Shown: positions 54,629 to 64,000 of the stretch, one piece after another | Position numbering within the stretch: the first letter of the stretch is position 1 | Layout: the number at the start of each line of letters is the position of its first letter | Source of the DNA: Vibrio panuliri | GTDB taxonomy: Bacteria; Pseudomonadota; Gammaproteobacteria; Enterobacterales; Vibrionaceae | Assembly: GCF_009938205.1 (NCBI RefSeq) | Contig: NZ_AP019654.1 | Span: 1,364,001-1,428,000, forward strand | Direction of reading: 5' to 3' | Length of the DNA stretch: 64,000 bases | Translations under genes and position numbers: made by a program | Notes under the pieces: model-generated | What the model saw: the letters and a program-made list of their open reading frames with translations, nothing else | The model's database searches: none | What the model was told of the DNA's origin: nothing

Positions 54629-56311
54629 CTAGCTGAGGATAATTAATATTGTACCACCGAGCGTCATTAGAATATTGGCGATGGCATATGTGCCAGCATA
54701 ACCTAAGGCAGGAATGGTCGATTTAGCGTACTCATTTACAATGTCCATTGCAGGACCACAGGTACGAGCACCGATGATGGCACCAAACAGTAGCGCGCGG
54801 TTCATCTTTAGAACATAGGCACCAACTAAATAAGCGATGGCCACGGGCACAACACTGACAATAAAGGCAAGACCAAGTACTTGTGGGCCCACCTGCGATA
54901 GGTGTTCAAACATCTTCCCACCGGCGCTTAAGCCGATACCAACCATAAAGAACATCAAACCAAGGTCTTTGACCATGTTTAACGCCCCTTGCGGAACGTA
55001 GCCGAAAGTCGGGTGATTAGCACGTAAAAAGCCTAGTGTAATACCGGAAAGCAGTAGACCGACGGCGTTACCCAAGCCAAAGGATACTTGACCAAATGTC
55101 ATGGTGATTAAGCCAAACAAAATGCCCAAAATAAAGAAGCTGCAAAATGCTAGCAGGTCGGCCATTTGGCTATGAACAGAGATAAAACCAATTTTCTCTG
55201 CAAGGCCATGCACACGGCTCTTTTCGCCACTGACTTGAAGTACATCACCTTTAGCCAGCACGATATCAAGGTCCATTGGCATTTCGATTTGAGCTCGAAC
55301 CACACGGTTGAGGAAACAGCCATATTCAGAAAGGTTTAAGTCTGATAGGCGTTTGCCCGCAATCACGTCACTCTTTACTACGATTTCTTCTTCGACAATG
55401 CGCAGGTCAAGTAAGTTGCGATCAAACACCTCTTTGCCGTTACGAAAACTTGGGTCGAGACGTGCGTGACTATCTGGGAAGCCAACTAAAGCGATTTCAT
55501 CGCCTTCTTGCAAAATCGCGTCGCCATCTGGATGAGCCAAAATTCCACCGCGACGAATTCGCTCGATATAGCAGCCGGTTTGGCGGTAGATGCCGAGTTC
55601 GCGCAAGTTTTTGCCATCAGTCCAGTCGACTAGTTCTGGTCCAACACGGTAAGCGCGGATGATAGGTAAATACACTTTGCGTTGCCCTGAACCACCTAAA
55701 CCTCGTTCTTGAGCGATTTTCTCCGCCGAATCTGACAGGTTTTCTTTTTGCAATTTTGGCAGCAGCTTGGCGAACATGATCATACTGATCAAACCAATCA
55801 GATAGGCCATCGCGTAACCGACAGAGAGGTTTTCCAATACCAAGCCAAAATCCATGTTGCGTGGTACTTCTGCCAATCCTGAGTTCAGTGCATCTTGAGC
55901 ACCAACCAGTACAGGGGTAGAGGTGAGTGCCCCTGCCATCATACCTGCGGCAAGACCAAAATCGAGACCAAATGCTTCAGCACTGAAGTGGGTAATCAAT
56001 AGAGCTGTCCCGAGCACAATCAAGCTGAGAATGAAGTAGTGCTTACCATCTCTAAAGAAAATGCCGAAAAAGTTAGGGCCAGCTTCAATACCAACGCAGT
56101 AAATAAACAGCATAAAGCCGATGGTTAAGGCATCAGGATCAAAAGAAAAGCCAAGGTGACCCATAATCAGCGAGGTTATTAGCACGCCAATCGAGTTTCC
56201 GAGTTGCAGGTTTCCAAAGCGAACTTTACCAATCGCGAGACCGATCGCGAGCACCACAAAGATGAGGAGAATAGGATTTTGTTGAAGCAAGAGTACGACG
56301 TCAATATTCAC
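54629..56311 (-). CDS. ybjL: YbjL-like transporter (AAE family, two RCK_C domains)
   Basis: A 560-residue protein closely like E. coli YbjL (561 residues): [54 protein letters not shown]. It has two membrane halves flanking two cytoplasmic RCK_C/TrkA_C regulatory domains (about 200-370). The AAE family includes aspartate:alanine exchangers; the YbjL substrate is not settled. The start is set to GTG 56311, giving family length; the frame continues to a TTG at 56359. Confidence 0.9.
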   Translation of the reverse strand: MNIDVVLLLQQNPILLIFVVLAIGLAIGKVRFGNLQLGNSIGVLITSLIMGHLGFSFDPDALTIGFMLFIYCVGIEAGPNFFGIFFRDGKHYFILSLIVLGTALLITHFSAEAFGLDFGLAAGMMAGALTSTPVLVGAQDALNSGLAEVPRNMDFGLVLENLSVGYAMAYLIGLISMIMFAKLLPKLQKENLSDSAEKIAQERGLGGSGQRKVYLPIIRAYRVGPELVDWTDGKNLRELGIYRQTGCYIERIRRGGILAHPDGDAILQEGDEIALVGFPDSHARLDPSFRNGKEVFDRNLLDLRIVEEEIVVKSDVIAGKRLSDLNLSEYGCFLNRVVRAQIEMPMDLDIVLAKGDVLQVSGEKSRVHGLAEKIGFISVHSQMADLLAFCSFFILGILFGLITMTFGQVSFGLGNAVGLLLSGITLGFLRANHPTFGYVPQGALNMVKDLGLMFFMVGIGLSAGGKMFEHLSQVGPQVLGLAFIVSVVPVAIAYLVGAYVLKMNRALLFGAIIGARTCGPAMDIVNEYAKSTIPALGYAGTYAIANILMTLGGTILIILS

Positions 56312-56474
56312 AGGGGCGGTTCTTGTATTAAGCCAGCCAATACTCAGTTTTCTGAGCAACGGGTTAAGTTTGACAAATTGTAACTGATTAAGAAAAAAAC
56401 TTAAGTAGAAAGTACTATTATTTTTATAGCAGAAGGTTTTTTGTTTGGATTTAACTTAACTGATTGGCAGATAT

Positions 56475-56502
56475 GAAAAAACCGCTGACTGGCAGCGGTT
56501 TT
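56475..56502 (-). terminator. Rho-independent terminator of grxA
   Basis: On the minus strand the stem AAAACCGCTG/CAGCGGTTTT followed by TT, loop of 5 nt, 21 nt after the grxA stop. Confidence 0.9.
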
Positions 56503-56522
56503 CCTAGATTCGAGCTGAGCAA

Positions 56523-56786
56523 TTAGTCAAACAGACCAAGATTCTCTTTTGCGTATGCTTCGAAGTCATCACAGCCACCGATATGCGTTTGATCGATAAA
56601 GATCTGTGGCACGGTTTCAACTGGTTTACCAACGGTTTTTTCTAGGTCAGCCTTTGAGATGCCTTCTGCTTGAATATCAACATAGCGGTAGTTGAAGTCG
56701 TCACGTTTTGCTTTAAGAGTTTCAGCGTGCTCTTTAGCGCGAACACAGTAAGGGCATGCTGGGCGACCGAAAATAACTACGAACAT
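56523..56786 (-). CDS. grxA: Glutaredoxin 1
   Basis: An 87-residue glutaredoxin with active site CPYC in FGRPACPYCVRAK, and the GrxA segments KPVETVPQIFIDQ and IGGCDDFEAYAKENL. It reduces ribonucleotide reductase and protein disulphides using glutathione. The start at 56786 (MFVVIFG) agrees with E. coli GrxA length; AAAGGAG lies upstream. Upstream in-frame codons are not used. Confidence 0.95.
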   Translation of the reverse strand: MFVVIFGRPACPYCVRAKEHAETLKAKRDDFNYRYVDIQAEGISKADLEKTVGKPVETVPQIFIDQTHIGGCDDFEAYAKENLGLFD

Positions 56787-57037
56787 AGAATCTTTCTCCT
56801 TTATTTTGATGTTGTCACTATGCCGTAAAGCTTGGTGAAAATAAAGTGGCAATTACCTCTTGATTCAATAGGGAAAATCTATCGCTATAATTTTGCACAA
56901 AAACTATCGACTAGAATCGCGAAAACCACATTTTATATGCGGTTAATTGCAACAAAGTGGGGTAGGTCAATTTATTTTCTTACGCCACAAGGCAAGCTAG
57001 ATTTAGCCTAATTTTTAGCCTAAGGAGTCCGTTTGGC

Positions 57038-58288
57038 ATGTTCCAGTTTATGACTTCCACGCGCATAATTTTTGGTGAAGGTGCGCTCCAATCCTCTCTC
57101 TCCGTTATTAATCAATTTGGCTATAGTGTTTTGTTGGTGTCAGGGAAGAACACCCAACGCGCTGCGCCTATTATTCAGTACATTAAAATGCAAGGCATGC
57201 GGTATCAACATGTCGCGATATCAGGTGAACCCAATATCACGATGGTGGAAGAGACTGCATTAAATGGACGTAAGTTTAAGCCCGACATGGTGATCGCAAT
57301 TGGCGGTGGCAGTGTGATTGATATGGGCAAAGCGTTAGCTGCGATTATCCCCAATCAAGGCGATGTCTATGATTATGTTGAAGTGGTGGGGCGCAATGTT
57401 CCGCTGAAAACCAAACCCCTCCCTTTTATCGCGATTCCCACAACGGCGAGTACTGGCTCTGAAGTGACACGCAATGCAGTCCTTCGTTCTGGACAAGATC
57501 AAGTGAAAGTGAGTTTGCGCAGTCCTGAGATGTTGGCAGATGTGGCGATTGTCGACCCAACATTGACGTACGGGACAGATGCTTACACGTCTGGGCGGGG
57601 AGCAATGGATGCGTTTACGCATCTAATGGAAGCTTACGTTTGTGGCGAGCCCAATCCAATCACCGATATGATTTGCGAAGAAGGGTTAAGACGCCTAAGT
57701 GATTCCGTATTGGCTGGTTGTTTGCAAGATAACTTAAGTGCCAGAGCAGATTTGTCGTTTGCTGCCATGTTAGGAGGAATGGCGATTACCAATGCCAAGT
57801 TGGGGGCAGCCCATGGTTTAGCTTCTGCGTTGGGGGGGAAATTAGCCGCGCCGCATAGCGTGATTACCGCAAGGTTGGCGCCTTATGTGATGCAAGAAAA
57901 CATCCGAGCGGCGAAGCAAGCAGGCCGAGCAGATGTTCTAGCGCGTTATCGCAAGATGGCACATATTCTGACTGGGCGCACAAATGCCTGTCGTGATGAC
58001 GCCGTATTGTGGGTCAACATGATGCTGGAAAAACTATCGTTACCGAACTTAAGTGAATTTGGCGTGTGCCAAACTTCGTTTGAGCAAGTGGCCGATGACG
58101 CGCTGAAGTCTGTTGCGATTAAGGGCAATCCGCTACCGTTAACTAAAGAGCGCCTAATGCATATATTGCAGCAGGTGTGCCAATGTAATGGCAGTTGTGA
58201 GCCAGAAATTAGCTTTGATAGCAAAACTAAAGTGTCATTGATTTCGGAATCGGGGCAGGGGGGAGAGTCGGTCTTTCAGAACCCTTAA
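57038..58288 (+). CDS. Iron-containing alcohol dehydrogenase
   Basis: A 416-residue group III (iron-dependent) alcohol dehydrogenase. NAD-binding segment AIGGGSVIDMGKAL (about 88-100) and TTASTGSEVTRNAV precede the metal ligands D191, H195 (AMDAFTHLMEAYV), H259 (AAHGLASALGG) and H273 (PHSVITA). Substrate unknown. The C-terminus is extended by about 30 residues with three cysteines (QQVCQCNGSCEPE), unlike the core family. AAGGAG lies 11 bases before the ATG. Confidence 0.92.
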   Translation: MFQFMTSTRIIFGEGALQSSLSVINQFGYSVLLVSGKNTQRAAPIIQYIKMQGMRYQHVAISGEPNITMVEETALNGRKFKPDMVIAIGGGSVIDMGKALAAIIPNQGDVYDYVEVVGRNVPLKTKPLPFIAIPTTASTGSEVTRNAVLRSGQDQVKVSLRSPEMLADVAIVDPTLTYGTDAYTSGRGAMDAFTHLMEAYVCGEPNPITDMICEEGLRRLSDSVLAGCLQDNLSARADLSFAAMLGGMAITNAKLGAAHGLASALGGKLAAPHSVITARLAPYVMQENIRAAKQAGRADVLARYRKMAHILTGRTNACRDDAVLWVNMMLEKLSLPNLSEFGVCQTSFEQVADDALKSVAIKGNPLPLTKERLMHILQQVCQCNGSCEPEISFDSKTKVSLISESGQGGESVFQNP

Positions 58289-58307
58289 TAAGTGGTTCCG
58301 AAGCGAT

Positions 58308-58335
58308 AAAAAAGAGGCCGAACGGCCTCTTTTTT
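58308..58335. terminator. Bidirectional terminator
   Basis: Perfect stem AAAAAAGAGGCC/GGCCTCTTTTTT with a GAAC-type loop. It ends the dehydrogenase on the plus strand and hexR on the minus strand, touching the hexR stop codon. Confidence 0.93.
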
Positions 58336-59188
58336 AGAAGTGTGAAAGCTTGTCGTAACGAGAGTCTTTCAATGCATCTTTAACGCGGCGAAGGTTTTCA
58401 CGGAAGCCCGTGCCACGACGCAACGTAAAGCCTGTCGCAAGTACATCGATTACCGTCATTTGAACCACGCGGCTCGCCATTGGCATGTAGACATCAGTGT
58501 CTTCCGGCACATCCAAAGAGATGGTTAGAGAGCTTGCTTTGTCTAGTGGCGAATCTTTCGCTGTAATTGCGATAACCGTTGCACCATTCTCACGCGCAAG
58601 ATTGGCGATTTCGACTTGGCTCTTGGTACGGCCTGTATGAGAGATCAACACGATAACGTCGTTATCGGTACAGTTGATACAACTCATACGTTGCATCACG
58701 ATATCTTCAAAACAAGTAATCGGGATATTGAAACGGATAAACTTGTTTTGTGCATCTTTTGCTACCGCTGAAGATGCGCCTAAACCAAAGAACGAAATAC
58801 GTTTAGCTTGGGTCAACAAATCGACAGCACGGTTGACTTGCATTGGGTCTAGGCTGTTTTTCGCCACATCCAAGCACGCCATGGTAGATTCAAAAATCTT
58901 ATGGCTGTATGCATCCGGACCGTCGTCTTCTTCAACGTTACGGTTGACGTATGGAGTCCCATTAGCAAGGCTCTGCGCAAGGTGCAGTTTAAAATCAGGA
59001 AAGCCTTTGGTGTCTAAGCGGCGACAAAAACGGTTAACGGTAGGCTCACTTACATCAGCCATTTTAGCTAATGTTGCAATGCTAGAGTGAATTGCAGTCT
59101 GCGGCGACGCCATGATCACTTCCGCGACCTTGCGTTCAGACTTACTGAAATTCTCTAGATTTTTCTGTATTTTTTCTAATGTATTCAT
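58334..59188 (-). CDS. hexR: HexR, RpiR-family regulator of central carbon metabolism
   Basis: A 284-residue RpiR regulator. N-terminal helix-turn-helix (SKSERKVAEVIMASPQTAIH, SEPTVNRFCRRLDTKGFPDF) and C-terminal SIS sugar-phosphate domain (GASSAVAKDAQNKFIRFNIP, LISHTGRTKSQVEIA). It matches HexR, which responds to 2-keto-3-deoxy-6-phosphogluconate and controls genes such as gap and zwf in Vibrio and Shewanella. The ATG at 59188 (MNTLEKI) agrees with the family; three earlier codons would use GTG. Confidence 0.95.
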   Translation of the reverse strand: MNTLEKIQKNLENFSKSERKVAEVIMASPQTAIHSSIATLAKMADVSEPTVNRFCRRLDTKGFPDFKLHLAQSLANGTPYVNRNVEEDDGPDAYSHKIFESTMACLDVAKNSLDPMQVNRAVDLLTQAKRISFFGLGASSAVAKDAQNKFIRFNIPITCFEDIVMQRMSCINCTDNDVIVLISHTGRTKSQVEIANLARENGATVIAITAKDSPLDKASSLTISLDVPEDTDVYMPMASRVVQMTVIDVLATGFTLRRGTGFRENLRRVKDALKDSRYDKLSHF

Positions 59189-59472
59189 AGTGTTCACAAG
59201 GGTATAGAGAACAACTCGCTCAACGGGCTTATTATGCTCTCAATCAAAAAGATCAAGTATGTAATGAGTAATAAGCGCCCGATAGCGCCGTTGAACCAGT
59301 ATAAACCTAACCTTAAGTATTACAGTAATTTTTATACAGACCAATTGGTGAGAATATGACAGGCATCAAACATTATTTTGTTAAAACTACAAAAATTCGC
59401 TTGATATAGGCGCTATATGTCGAGAATCTAACCGTTGCTGATAACAAATTACACTAAAACAGAAAGAAAATT

Positions 59473-61122
59473 TCAGTTTGCCAATATTTTGTCTGCAAGT
59501 TGATTAATTTTTGTTAACAGAGTTGGTGCACCGGTTTGGGCTATTTGACGCTGCTCCACTAACACATTCTGTAAAATCTCACAGGTAGAAAGCGGGTTCG
59601 CCAGCACAACACGGAAAACAATGGTGTTCAAACCATCCACTTGTTTTGGATTCAAGCGTGTACGTGACACAAATGAACGTCCATTTTCACGTTGACGTTT
59701 TTGCACAAACTTAGTGAGTTCGTTAACAAGTTTGTTGAGCTCAGCTAATTGCTCTTTCGATGCTATCGCCATCGCTTGACGTACATTGACAGGCACGTAG
59801 CGGTAGGTGAGTAAGCACAGTTCAGGTTCAGAAACCAACTCGAAATCACTTTGCTGCTTGATCAAATCGGCAAAGTAAGCCGCTTTATTAATGCTTTGAT
59901 CAATCAGTAGTTCATATCCCGGACGGCTAATAATGTGCATCGCGGCATAGACAAGCATCGCCATACCAGAACGAGAACCTTCCAGTGTATGACTGCCTAA
60001 ATCTTTCGAACCTTTACGTAGGATGTATTGCGCATGGTGCTCAATTGACTTCATCGCACTTGGGTCTTTAAACAAAACCATACCTGCACCCATCGGGATG
60101 TAGAGTTGTTTATGCGCATCAATAGTCACCGAGTCTGCCAGTTCAATACCATTGAGAAGATGACGATGGTTGTTGGACATCAATGTCGCGCCACCCCATG
60201 CTGCATCAACGTGGAAATGGCAGTTTTCTTCTTGGCAGATGGCAGCAATTTCTGGTAGCGGATCAATGTTACCTGTTTCGGTCGTGCCCGCGACACCTAC
60301 AACTGCGAAAGGCTTAATGCTTTTTGCTTTCAGTTCTTGGATCTTGCTCTTCAAACTTTCAGGACAAACACGGTTATTGCTGTCCGTTTTGACTGCAACT
60401 AAGCCATCTTGGCCCAAACCAAGCACGTCAGCTGCTTTTTTCAACGAGTAGTGACCACGTTCTGAAACTAAAATCGCCATGCCTTCATAGCCATAATGCT
60501 TCATCGCCTTAAATAGGCCTTCTTTCTCAACGCCGCGAAAACCGTTTTGCGGACGAAGTGCGTTGTTACGAGCGACCCACAGGGCAGTGATGTTGGCAAT
60601 CGTACCACCAGAGCAAAAAGCGCCTAGTGAGTGATTGGCACTATGCATCCACTTACTGTAAAAACCGTCGGTTTGAGCGTAGATAAGACGATGCAACATC
60701 CCCAACACTTGGCGTTCCAATGGCGTAAATGCCTTTGAAGTTTCGATTTTTACCAAGTTCTGGTTGAGCGCAATCATGATCTTAGATAGCGGCATCAAAA
60801 AGTAAGGTAGCGCAGAGGTCATGTGACCGATAAAACTCGGCGCAGAAGTGTGAACAGAGTGCGAAACCAAAGTATCAAGTAAATGCTGCGTATGGTCGGA
60901 AACAAACTCTGGTTGCTCAGGAATAGCTGGAGAAGAGAAGTCTTTCTCTATCTCTTTGAGAGGTTTTTCTTCCGCGACGATGTGCTCACGTAAAAACTTA
61001 TTCAAGTTACGTGACAGTTCAGCTTCGATTTGGGTAAGTGTTGAGTCTGGGCCTTCAGGGACGGTGAAGATTCGAAGTAAACTTTCGAAACTAGCGTCGG
61101 CCAATTTTTGTTCCGATACCAT
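59473..61122 (-). CDS. panP: PLP-dependent aspartate 1-decarboxylase
   Basis: A 549-residue group II PLP decarboxylase. It has the conserved CSGGTIANITALWVARN, HVDAAWGGATL (D306) and PLP lysine K338 in DAHKQLYIP. It matches the PanP type found in Vibrio, which makes beta-alanine from aspartate for pantothenate/CoA in place of PanD. Other substrates (glutamate) are possible on motif grounds, but family position favours aspartate. Monocistronic; the 284-bp gap to hexR has no recognisable ORF. Confidence 0.9.
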   Translation of the reverse strand: MVSEQKLADASFESLLRIFTVPEGPDSTLTQIEAELSRNLNKFLREHIVAEEKPLKEIEKDFSSPAIPEQPEFVSDHTQHLLDTLVSHSVHTSAPSFIGHMTSALPYFLMPLSKIMIALNQNLVKIETSKAFTPLERQVLGMLHRLIYAQTDGFYSKWMHSANHSLGAFCSGGTIANITALWVARNNALRPQNGFRGVEKEGLFKAMKHYGYEGMAILVSERGHYSLKKAADVLGLGQDGLVAVKTDSNNRVCPESLKSKIQELKAKSIKPFAVVGVAGTTETGNIDPLPEIAAICQEENCHFHVDAAWGGATLMSNNHRHLLNGIELADSVTIDAHKQLYIPMGAGMVLFKDPSAMKSIEHHAQYILRKGSKDLGSHTLEGSRSGMAMLVYAAMHIISRPGYELLIDQSINKAAYFADLIKQQSDFELVSEPELCLLTYRYVPVNVRQAMAIASKEQLAELNKLVNELTKFVQKRQRENGRSFVSRTRLNPKQVDGLNTIVFRVVLANPLSTCEILQNVLVEQRQIAQTGAPTLLTKINQLADKILAN

Positions 61123-61339
61123 GCAATAACATTGCTCTTATCATAGGTTGTTGCAGCCGAACAATCTAAACGAAAATGCGAACAAAGTCCCGTCTTAATT
61201 AAAGAAACTTAGATTGTAACTTCGGCTATTGGCTTATTTATCGAGAGGATAGTAGTGATTTGAGTGATAATTGGTCAAATCTCAGCGTCGACGATAAGTG
61301 ACATCAAGTGATATAGAAACTTGACGTCACTTTGCTCGT

Positions 61340-61852
61340 TTAGTAGCAAGTCATGGCTTCTACTTTCGCGATAGAAGTATTGTAGCGCTTAAGGGCACTA
61401 TCAATTTTGGTTGGGTGACTTAGCAGATCAGCGAACGCAGAGCGAAGCTCATAGTTTTTGGGATGAGGCTTGGCTTGGCGATCGGCAAAGGTTTTCGCAG
61501 CAGCATGGCCTAGAGCGTCTGACCGTGAGGCTAACGTTTTTATCTCTTTCTGCTCCAATTGCAGCCATGCTTCCACCGGTTTTTCGGTGGCGACTTTGGA
61601 CGGGTCGTTGTCTAGGTAGTATTTAACCGCTTCAGCGTTAAGATCGAAGTGGTTGCGACGACCATCTAAATACCATTGGCTGACTTCTTCCAATTGAGGG
61701 TATTGCTTCGCGGTGAGTTGAGCTAAATCTTCGTACCAGTGCATTGATGCTTCTACATAAGCATCGTATTTTGAAGCTAGGCAAGAGTTGTCTGCGGCAA
61801 ATACCGCCGTCGAAGTCGCGCTGAGTAGCAACGCAAGCAACGTACGTTTCAT
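61340..61852 (-). CDS. Periplasmic hypothetical protein
   Basis: A 170-residue protein with a clear signal peptide (1-19; VFA before ADN) and a helical mature part with two cysteines (SCLASKYDAY at the start, MTCY at the end) that could form a disulphide linking the two ends. No family recognised. Composition and signal peptide make it a real gene. GGAAGTTCCCATG-like ribosome site present. Confidence 0.75.
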   Translation of the reverse strand: MKRTLLALLLSATSTAVFAADNSCLASKYDAYVEASMHWYEDLAQLTAKQYPQLEEVSQWYLDGRRNHFDLNAEAVKYYLDNDPSKVATEKPVEAWLQLEQKEIKTLASRSDALGHAAAKTFADRQAKPHPKNYELRSAFADLLSHPTKIDSALKRYNTSIAKVEAMTCY

Positions 61853-61918
61853 GGGAACTTCCTAATTGTTATTTATTGTCGGCATAGTTTAAGAGAATTT
61901 TAAATTAATTCCCGCGAT

Positions 61919-62824
61919 CTAACCCGCAAGTGAGACAAAGAACAACATAAGAACAGGCACTAACAGACTGAGAATAAAGCCACTTACTATTGCGACAGGC
62001 ACACAACGCACACCACCAGTGGTTTGAATCACCGGCAAGGTGAAATCCATAGCAGTAGCGCCAGCATAGCCAATAGCCGTGCAAGGACGAGTTCGGATAA
62101 CCAGAGGGATCAACACCAGGGCAACCAATTCGCGCAGTAGCTCAAGCATAAAGGAGGCGCCGCCATAGACGGGGCCGAATGCGTCACCCATCAATATGCC
62201 CGCTAACGAATACCAGCCAAATCCCGATGCCATGGCAAAACCTCGGTAAAGATCAATATCGAGAATCCATGCCGCGATAGCGCCACCAACCAGTGAGCTT
62301 ACGATGACAAGTGCTGCAATGCACATCCCTTGCTTATTGATCAAGATCTGCTTGAGAGTCAAACCACTATTTCGTAGTTGAATGCCGATAAAAAACAGTA
62401 GGATAAAGAGAATCCACTCACTAGCAGTATCGACCCACGAGAGATCGAACGGTAGCATCAAACCAACCACTAAACCGCCTCCGACTACCAAAATCAGCTT
62501 CAGTGATTCCATTGCCATGGAGGAGAGGGGGAGTTGGGTATGTTTGGCATCGGTTTCTAAGGGAATCAACTTATCGACCAGTGGCAATACCGCAATGTTG
62601 CAGAGACCCAAACAGATAAAGAAAGTCGCCGTGTAGCTCAATATGGTTTGCAGGTTTTGACTTAAGTTATCAAGCGCGGCAAGGCTCAACCCCATCAACG
62701 CCAAAATGACGAACACTAAACGTGCCGTCATCGCATTGATTTGGTCGAGGAGCTTAGAATTAGAAACAGCAATTAAGTACCCCACGACGAGTGGAGCAAA
62801 GATAAACATCATCCCTGAAAACAT
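61919..62824 (-). CDS. lysO: Lysine exporter LysO
   Basis: A 301-residue inner-membrane protein with about eight helices, closely like E. coli LysO/YbjE (299 residues): MFSGMMFIFAPLVVGYLIAV, GIQLRNSGLTLKQILINKQG, ASGFGWYSLAGILMGDAFGP, GATAMDFTLPVIQTTGGVRC. LysO exports lysine in exchange for protons. It lies 16 nt after the HDOD gene and may be cotranscribed with it. Confidence 0.93.
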   Translation of the reverse strand: MFSGMMFIFAPLVVGYLIAVSNSKLLDQINAMTARLVFVILALMGLSLAALDNLSQNLQTILSYTATFFICLGLCNIAVLPLVDKLIPLETDAKHTQLPLSSMAMESLKLILVVGGGLVVGLMLPFDLSWVDTASEWILFILLFFIGIQLRNSGLTLKQILINKQGMCIAALVIVSSLVGGAIAAWILDIDLYRGFAMASGFGWYSLAGILMGDAFGPVYGGASFMLELLRELVALVLIPLVIRTRPCTAIGYAGATAMDFTLPVIQTTGGVRCVPVAIVSGFILSLLVPVLMLFFVSLAG

Positions 62825-62840
62825 ACGATTTCCTAGCGGG

Positions 62841-63761
62841 TTATAGACCGCTCGCAGTGATTAATTCTTGTATTTTGGTATGGAAGTCACTATCGCTTAA
62901 ATTGGTTAACTTGTACAGAATATCTGCGCCGGTGACATCGACCTCTACCACATGTTCGTCGATGTTTTCATCTTTACGGCGGAACATCAGTATGTGGTTA
63001 GCAATACGCGCAACATCCAGATAAGAGACATCGAAATCTAACTGTTGAGTATTCTCATTCATTGCAACATCGATAAAGTCACGGTCAAACCCCCATTTCT
63101 CGAGTACGAGACGGCTAGCAGCTGGACAAAGGGCGTTAAAAATTCGAAGCGCCAGCTCACTGTCGAGGTAATTGCCGTTCTCTAAATAGAGATAGTATTC
63201 GTGAACGATGCAAAACAAGCCAATATCAGCCAGTAGACCTGTCAGTAATGCTTTATCGGTAACGAGATGTAAGTACTCTGGGTCATTAGTTTGGCGAAAT
63301 TCTTTGGTGACCATCACCATGGTGGCGGCAAGTTCTTTGGATGAGTACGCACTTTGACGCAGTACGTGGTTACACTCCATAGAAAGATTGACCGAGTTCT
63401 TGAGTTGCTCAATTGCTTGAGCGGTGACAATGTCACGTACGCGCACGATGCCCAATCGAGAAACGGCCGTCACCACTTCAGTGCATTGAATATTGCGTCG
63501 GTTAAAAATCACTGAGTTCGCCACACGAATCACCGCAGCGGTGAGGCCAGGATCTTCAACTAAGCAGTCCGCAACATCCATGACCGTGGTGCTGTCTGAT
63601 ACACAAAGTTTTTGAATCTTTGTGACCACTTCAGGGATTGGGGGTAAGGTGATTTTTCCAGATTCAATGGAGGATTCAAGGAATGCAGCAAACTCGCTCT
63701 GGATTCCTTTTTCTATTAAAGCTCGATTTTCCGGTAGCCAATAAAATGATAAATGAGTCAT
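62841..63761 (-). CDS. HDOD-domain protein
   Basis: A 306-residue protein with the HDOD fold: LPPIPEVVTKIQKLCV, VMDVADCLVEDPGLTAAVIRVANS, AVSRLGIVRVRDIVTAQAIE. HDOD proteins are inactive relatives of HD phosphohydrolases that scaffold signalling; the catalytic HD pair is absent. Function specific to this protein is unknown. It precedes lysO by 16 nt. Confidence 0.88.
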   Translation of the reverse strand: MTHLSFYWLPENRALIEKGIQSEFAAFLESSIESGKITLPPIPEVVTKIQKLCVSDSTTVMDVADCLVEDPGLTAAVIRVANSVIFNRRNIQCTEVVTAVSRLGIVRVRDIVTAQAIEQLKNSVNLSMECNHVLRQSAYSSKELAATMVMVTKEFRQTNDPEYLHLVTDKALLTGLLADIGLFCIVHEYYLYLENGNYLDSELALRIFNALCPAASRLVLEKWGFDRDFIDVAMNENTQQLDFDVSYLDVARIANHILMFRRKDENIDEHVVEVDVTGADILYKLTNLSDSDFHTKIQELITASGL

Positions 63762-64000
63762 AGTAACGTTATTATGTGTTTTATGGGCAGAGTGTACCGT
63801 CTATATCACTTATCTAGCAATGGGGGGAATGTGCTAGCGGTGATATTTTAGTCAACAATTTAACTCACTTCGAAAAAGCGAAACTCGGGTCTCAAAAAAG
63901 AGCCATATTTTATTTTATGTGATACTAGTCCCATAAAATGCGTTTTTGAGGCTCATTGATGTGAAGTTTGACCTGACTTAATTCGTTTCGTTAACTATCA
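63762..64000. other. Window edge, no gene seen
   Basis: AT-rich region upstream of the HDOD gene, which should hold its promoter. No ORF or clear hairpin terminator was found before the right edge. Confidence 0.4.

Noticed and set aside
1..64000. CRISPR array, tRNA, rRNA or complete insertion sequence
   Set aside because: No regularly spaced repeats, no cloverleaf-like sequences with GGTTCGAA-type loops and no transposase gene were found while reading both strands.

Overview
This 64 kb window is chromosomal DNA of a gamma-proteobacterium, almost certainly a Vibrio or a close relative. The support is the gene set: YggL, HexR, GrxA, the PanP-type aspartate decarboxylase, LysO and YbjL next to ordinary Vibrio housekeeping genes, and a tandem glycine riboswitch in front of a sodium:alanine/glycine symporter as known from V. 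cholerae. No rRNA, tRNA, CRISPR array or complete insertion sequence was seen.

Layout. (1) 1-1.3 kb: 3' part of an AMP-forming acyl-CoA synthetase. (2) 1.56-7.1 kb: a compact six-gene operon bounded by terminators, with a tail-anchored helical protein, a 956-residue FtsK/SpoIIIE-type ATPase with one intact and two degenerate ATPase-like modules, two 90-residue helical proteins, an antiparallel coiled-coil protein and a 149-residue helical protein. Two of the small proteins look like WXG100/Esx proteins. I recognise no named system here; it is the best candidate for an undescribed one. (3) 7.2-10.2 kb: a DctPQM TRAP transporter. (4) 10.6-19.5 kb: a nine-gene iron-uptake operon behind a Fur box, of the FTR1/P19 type, with a DUF2318/YHS membrane protein, two MacB-like permeases, an ABC ATPase, a TlpA-like lipoprotein, a PCuAC-like metallochaperone and an NqrC-like FMN-binding lipoprotein. 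(5) 19.7-23.1 kb: Nudix hydrolase, small membrane protein, nitrilase-family amidohydrolase with a divergent LysR regulator, and an unknown gene.

(6) 23.1-34.5 kb: a defence island. It starts with a gene remnant and a tyrosine recombinase broken exactly at its catalytic tyrosine, followed by an AbiEi/AbiEii-type toxin-antitoxin pair, then hsdM-hsdS, a 614-residue cold-shock-domain/cysteine-rich protein of unknown function, hsdR, a YgjP-like metallopeptidase and a small cysteine-rich ORF interrupted by TGA. (7) 34.6-64 kb: mostly core genes: M32 carboxypeptidase, LysE exporter, riboswitch-controlled AGCS symporter, YggL, membrane coiled-coil protein, YfaZ porin-like protein, a histidine kinase/response regulator pair with a pseudo-receiver and cNMP-binding domain, YdgA-like protein, SerC, HdeD-like protein, YgiQ radical SAM protein, MetR/MetE with Met boxes, YbjL-like transporter, GrxA, iron-dependent alcohol dehydrogenase, HexR, PanP, LysO and an HDOD protein.

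Working together: the iron operon would capture periplasmic iron (P19), move it through FTR1 and use the CXXC, YHS and FMN proteins plus an ABC-type machine for redox or metal handling. The HsdRMS enzyme restricts foreign DNA, with the AbiE-type pair and the unknown cold-shock/zinc protein as passengers or partners. All functional statements are from reading the sequence; no database search was possible.
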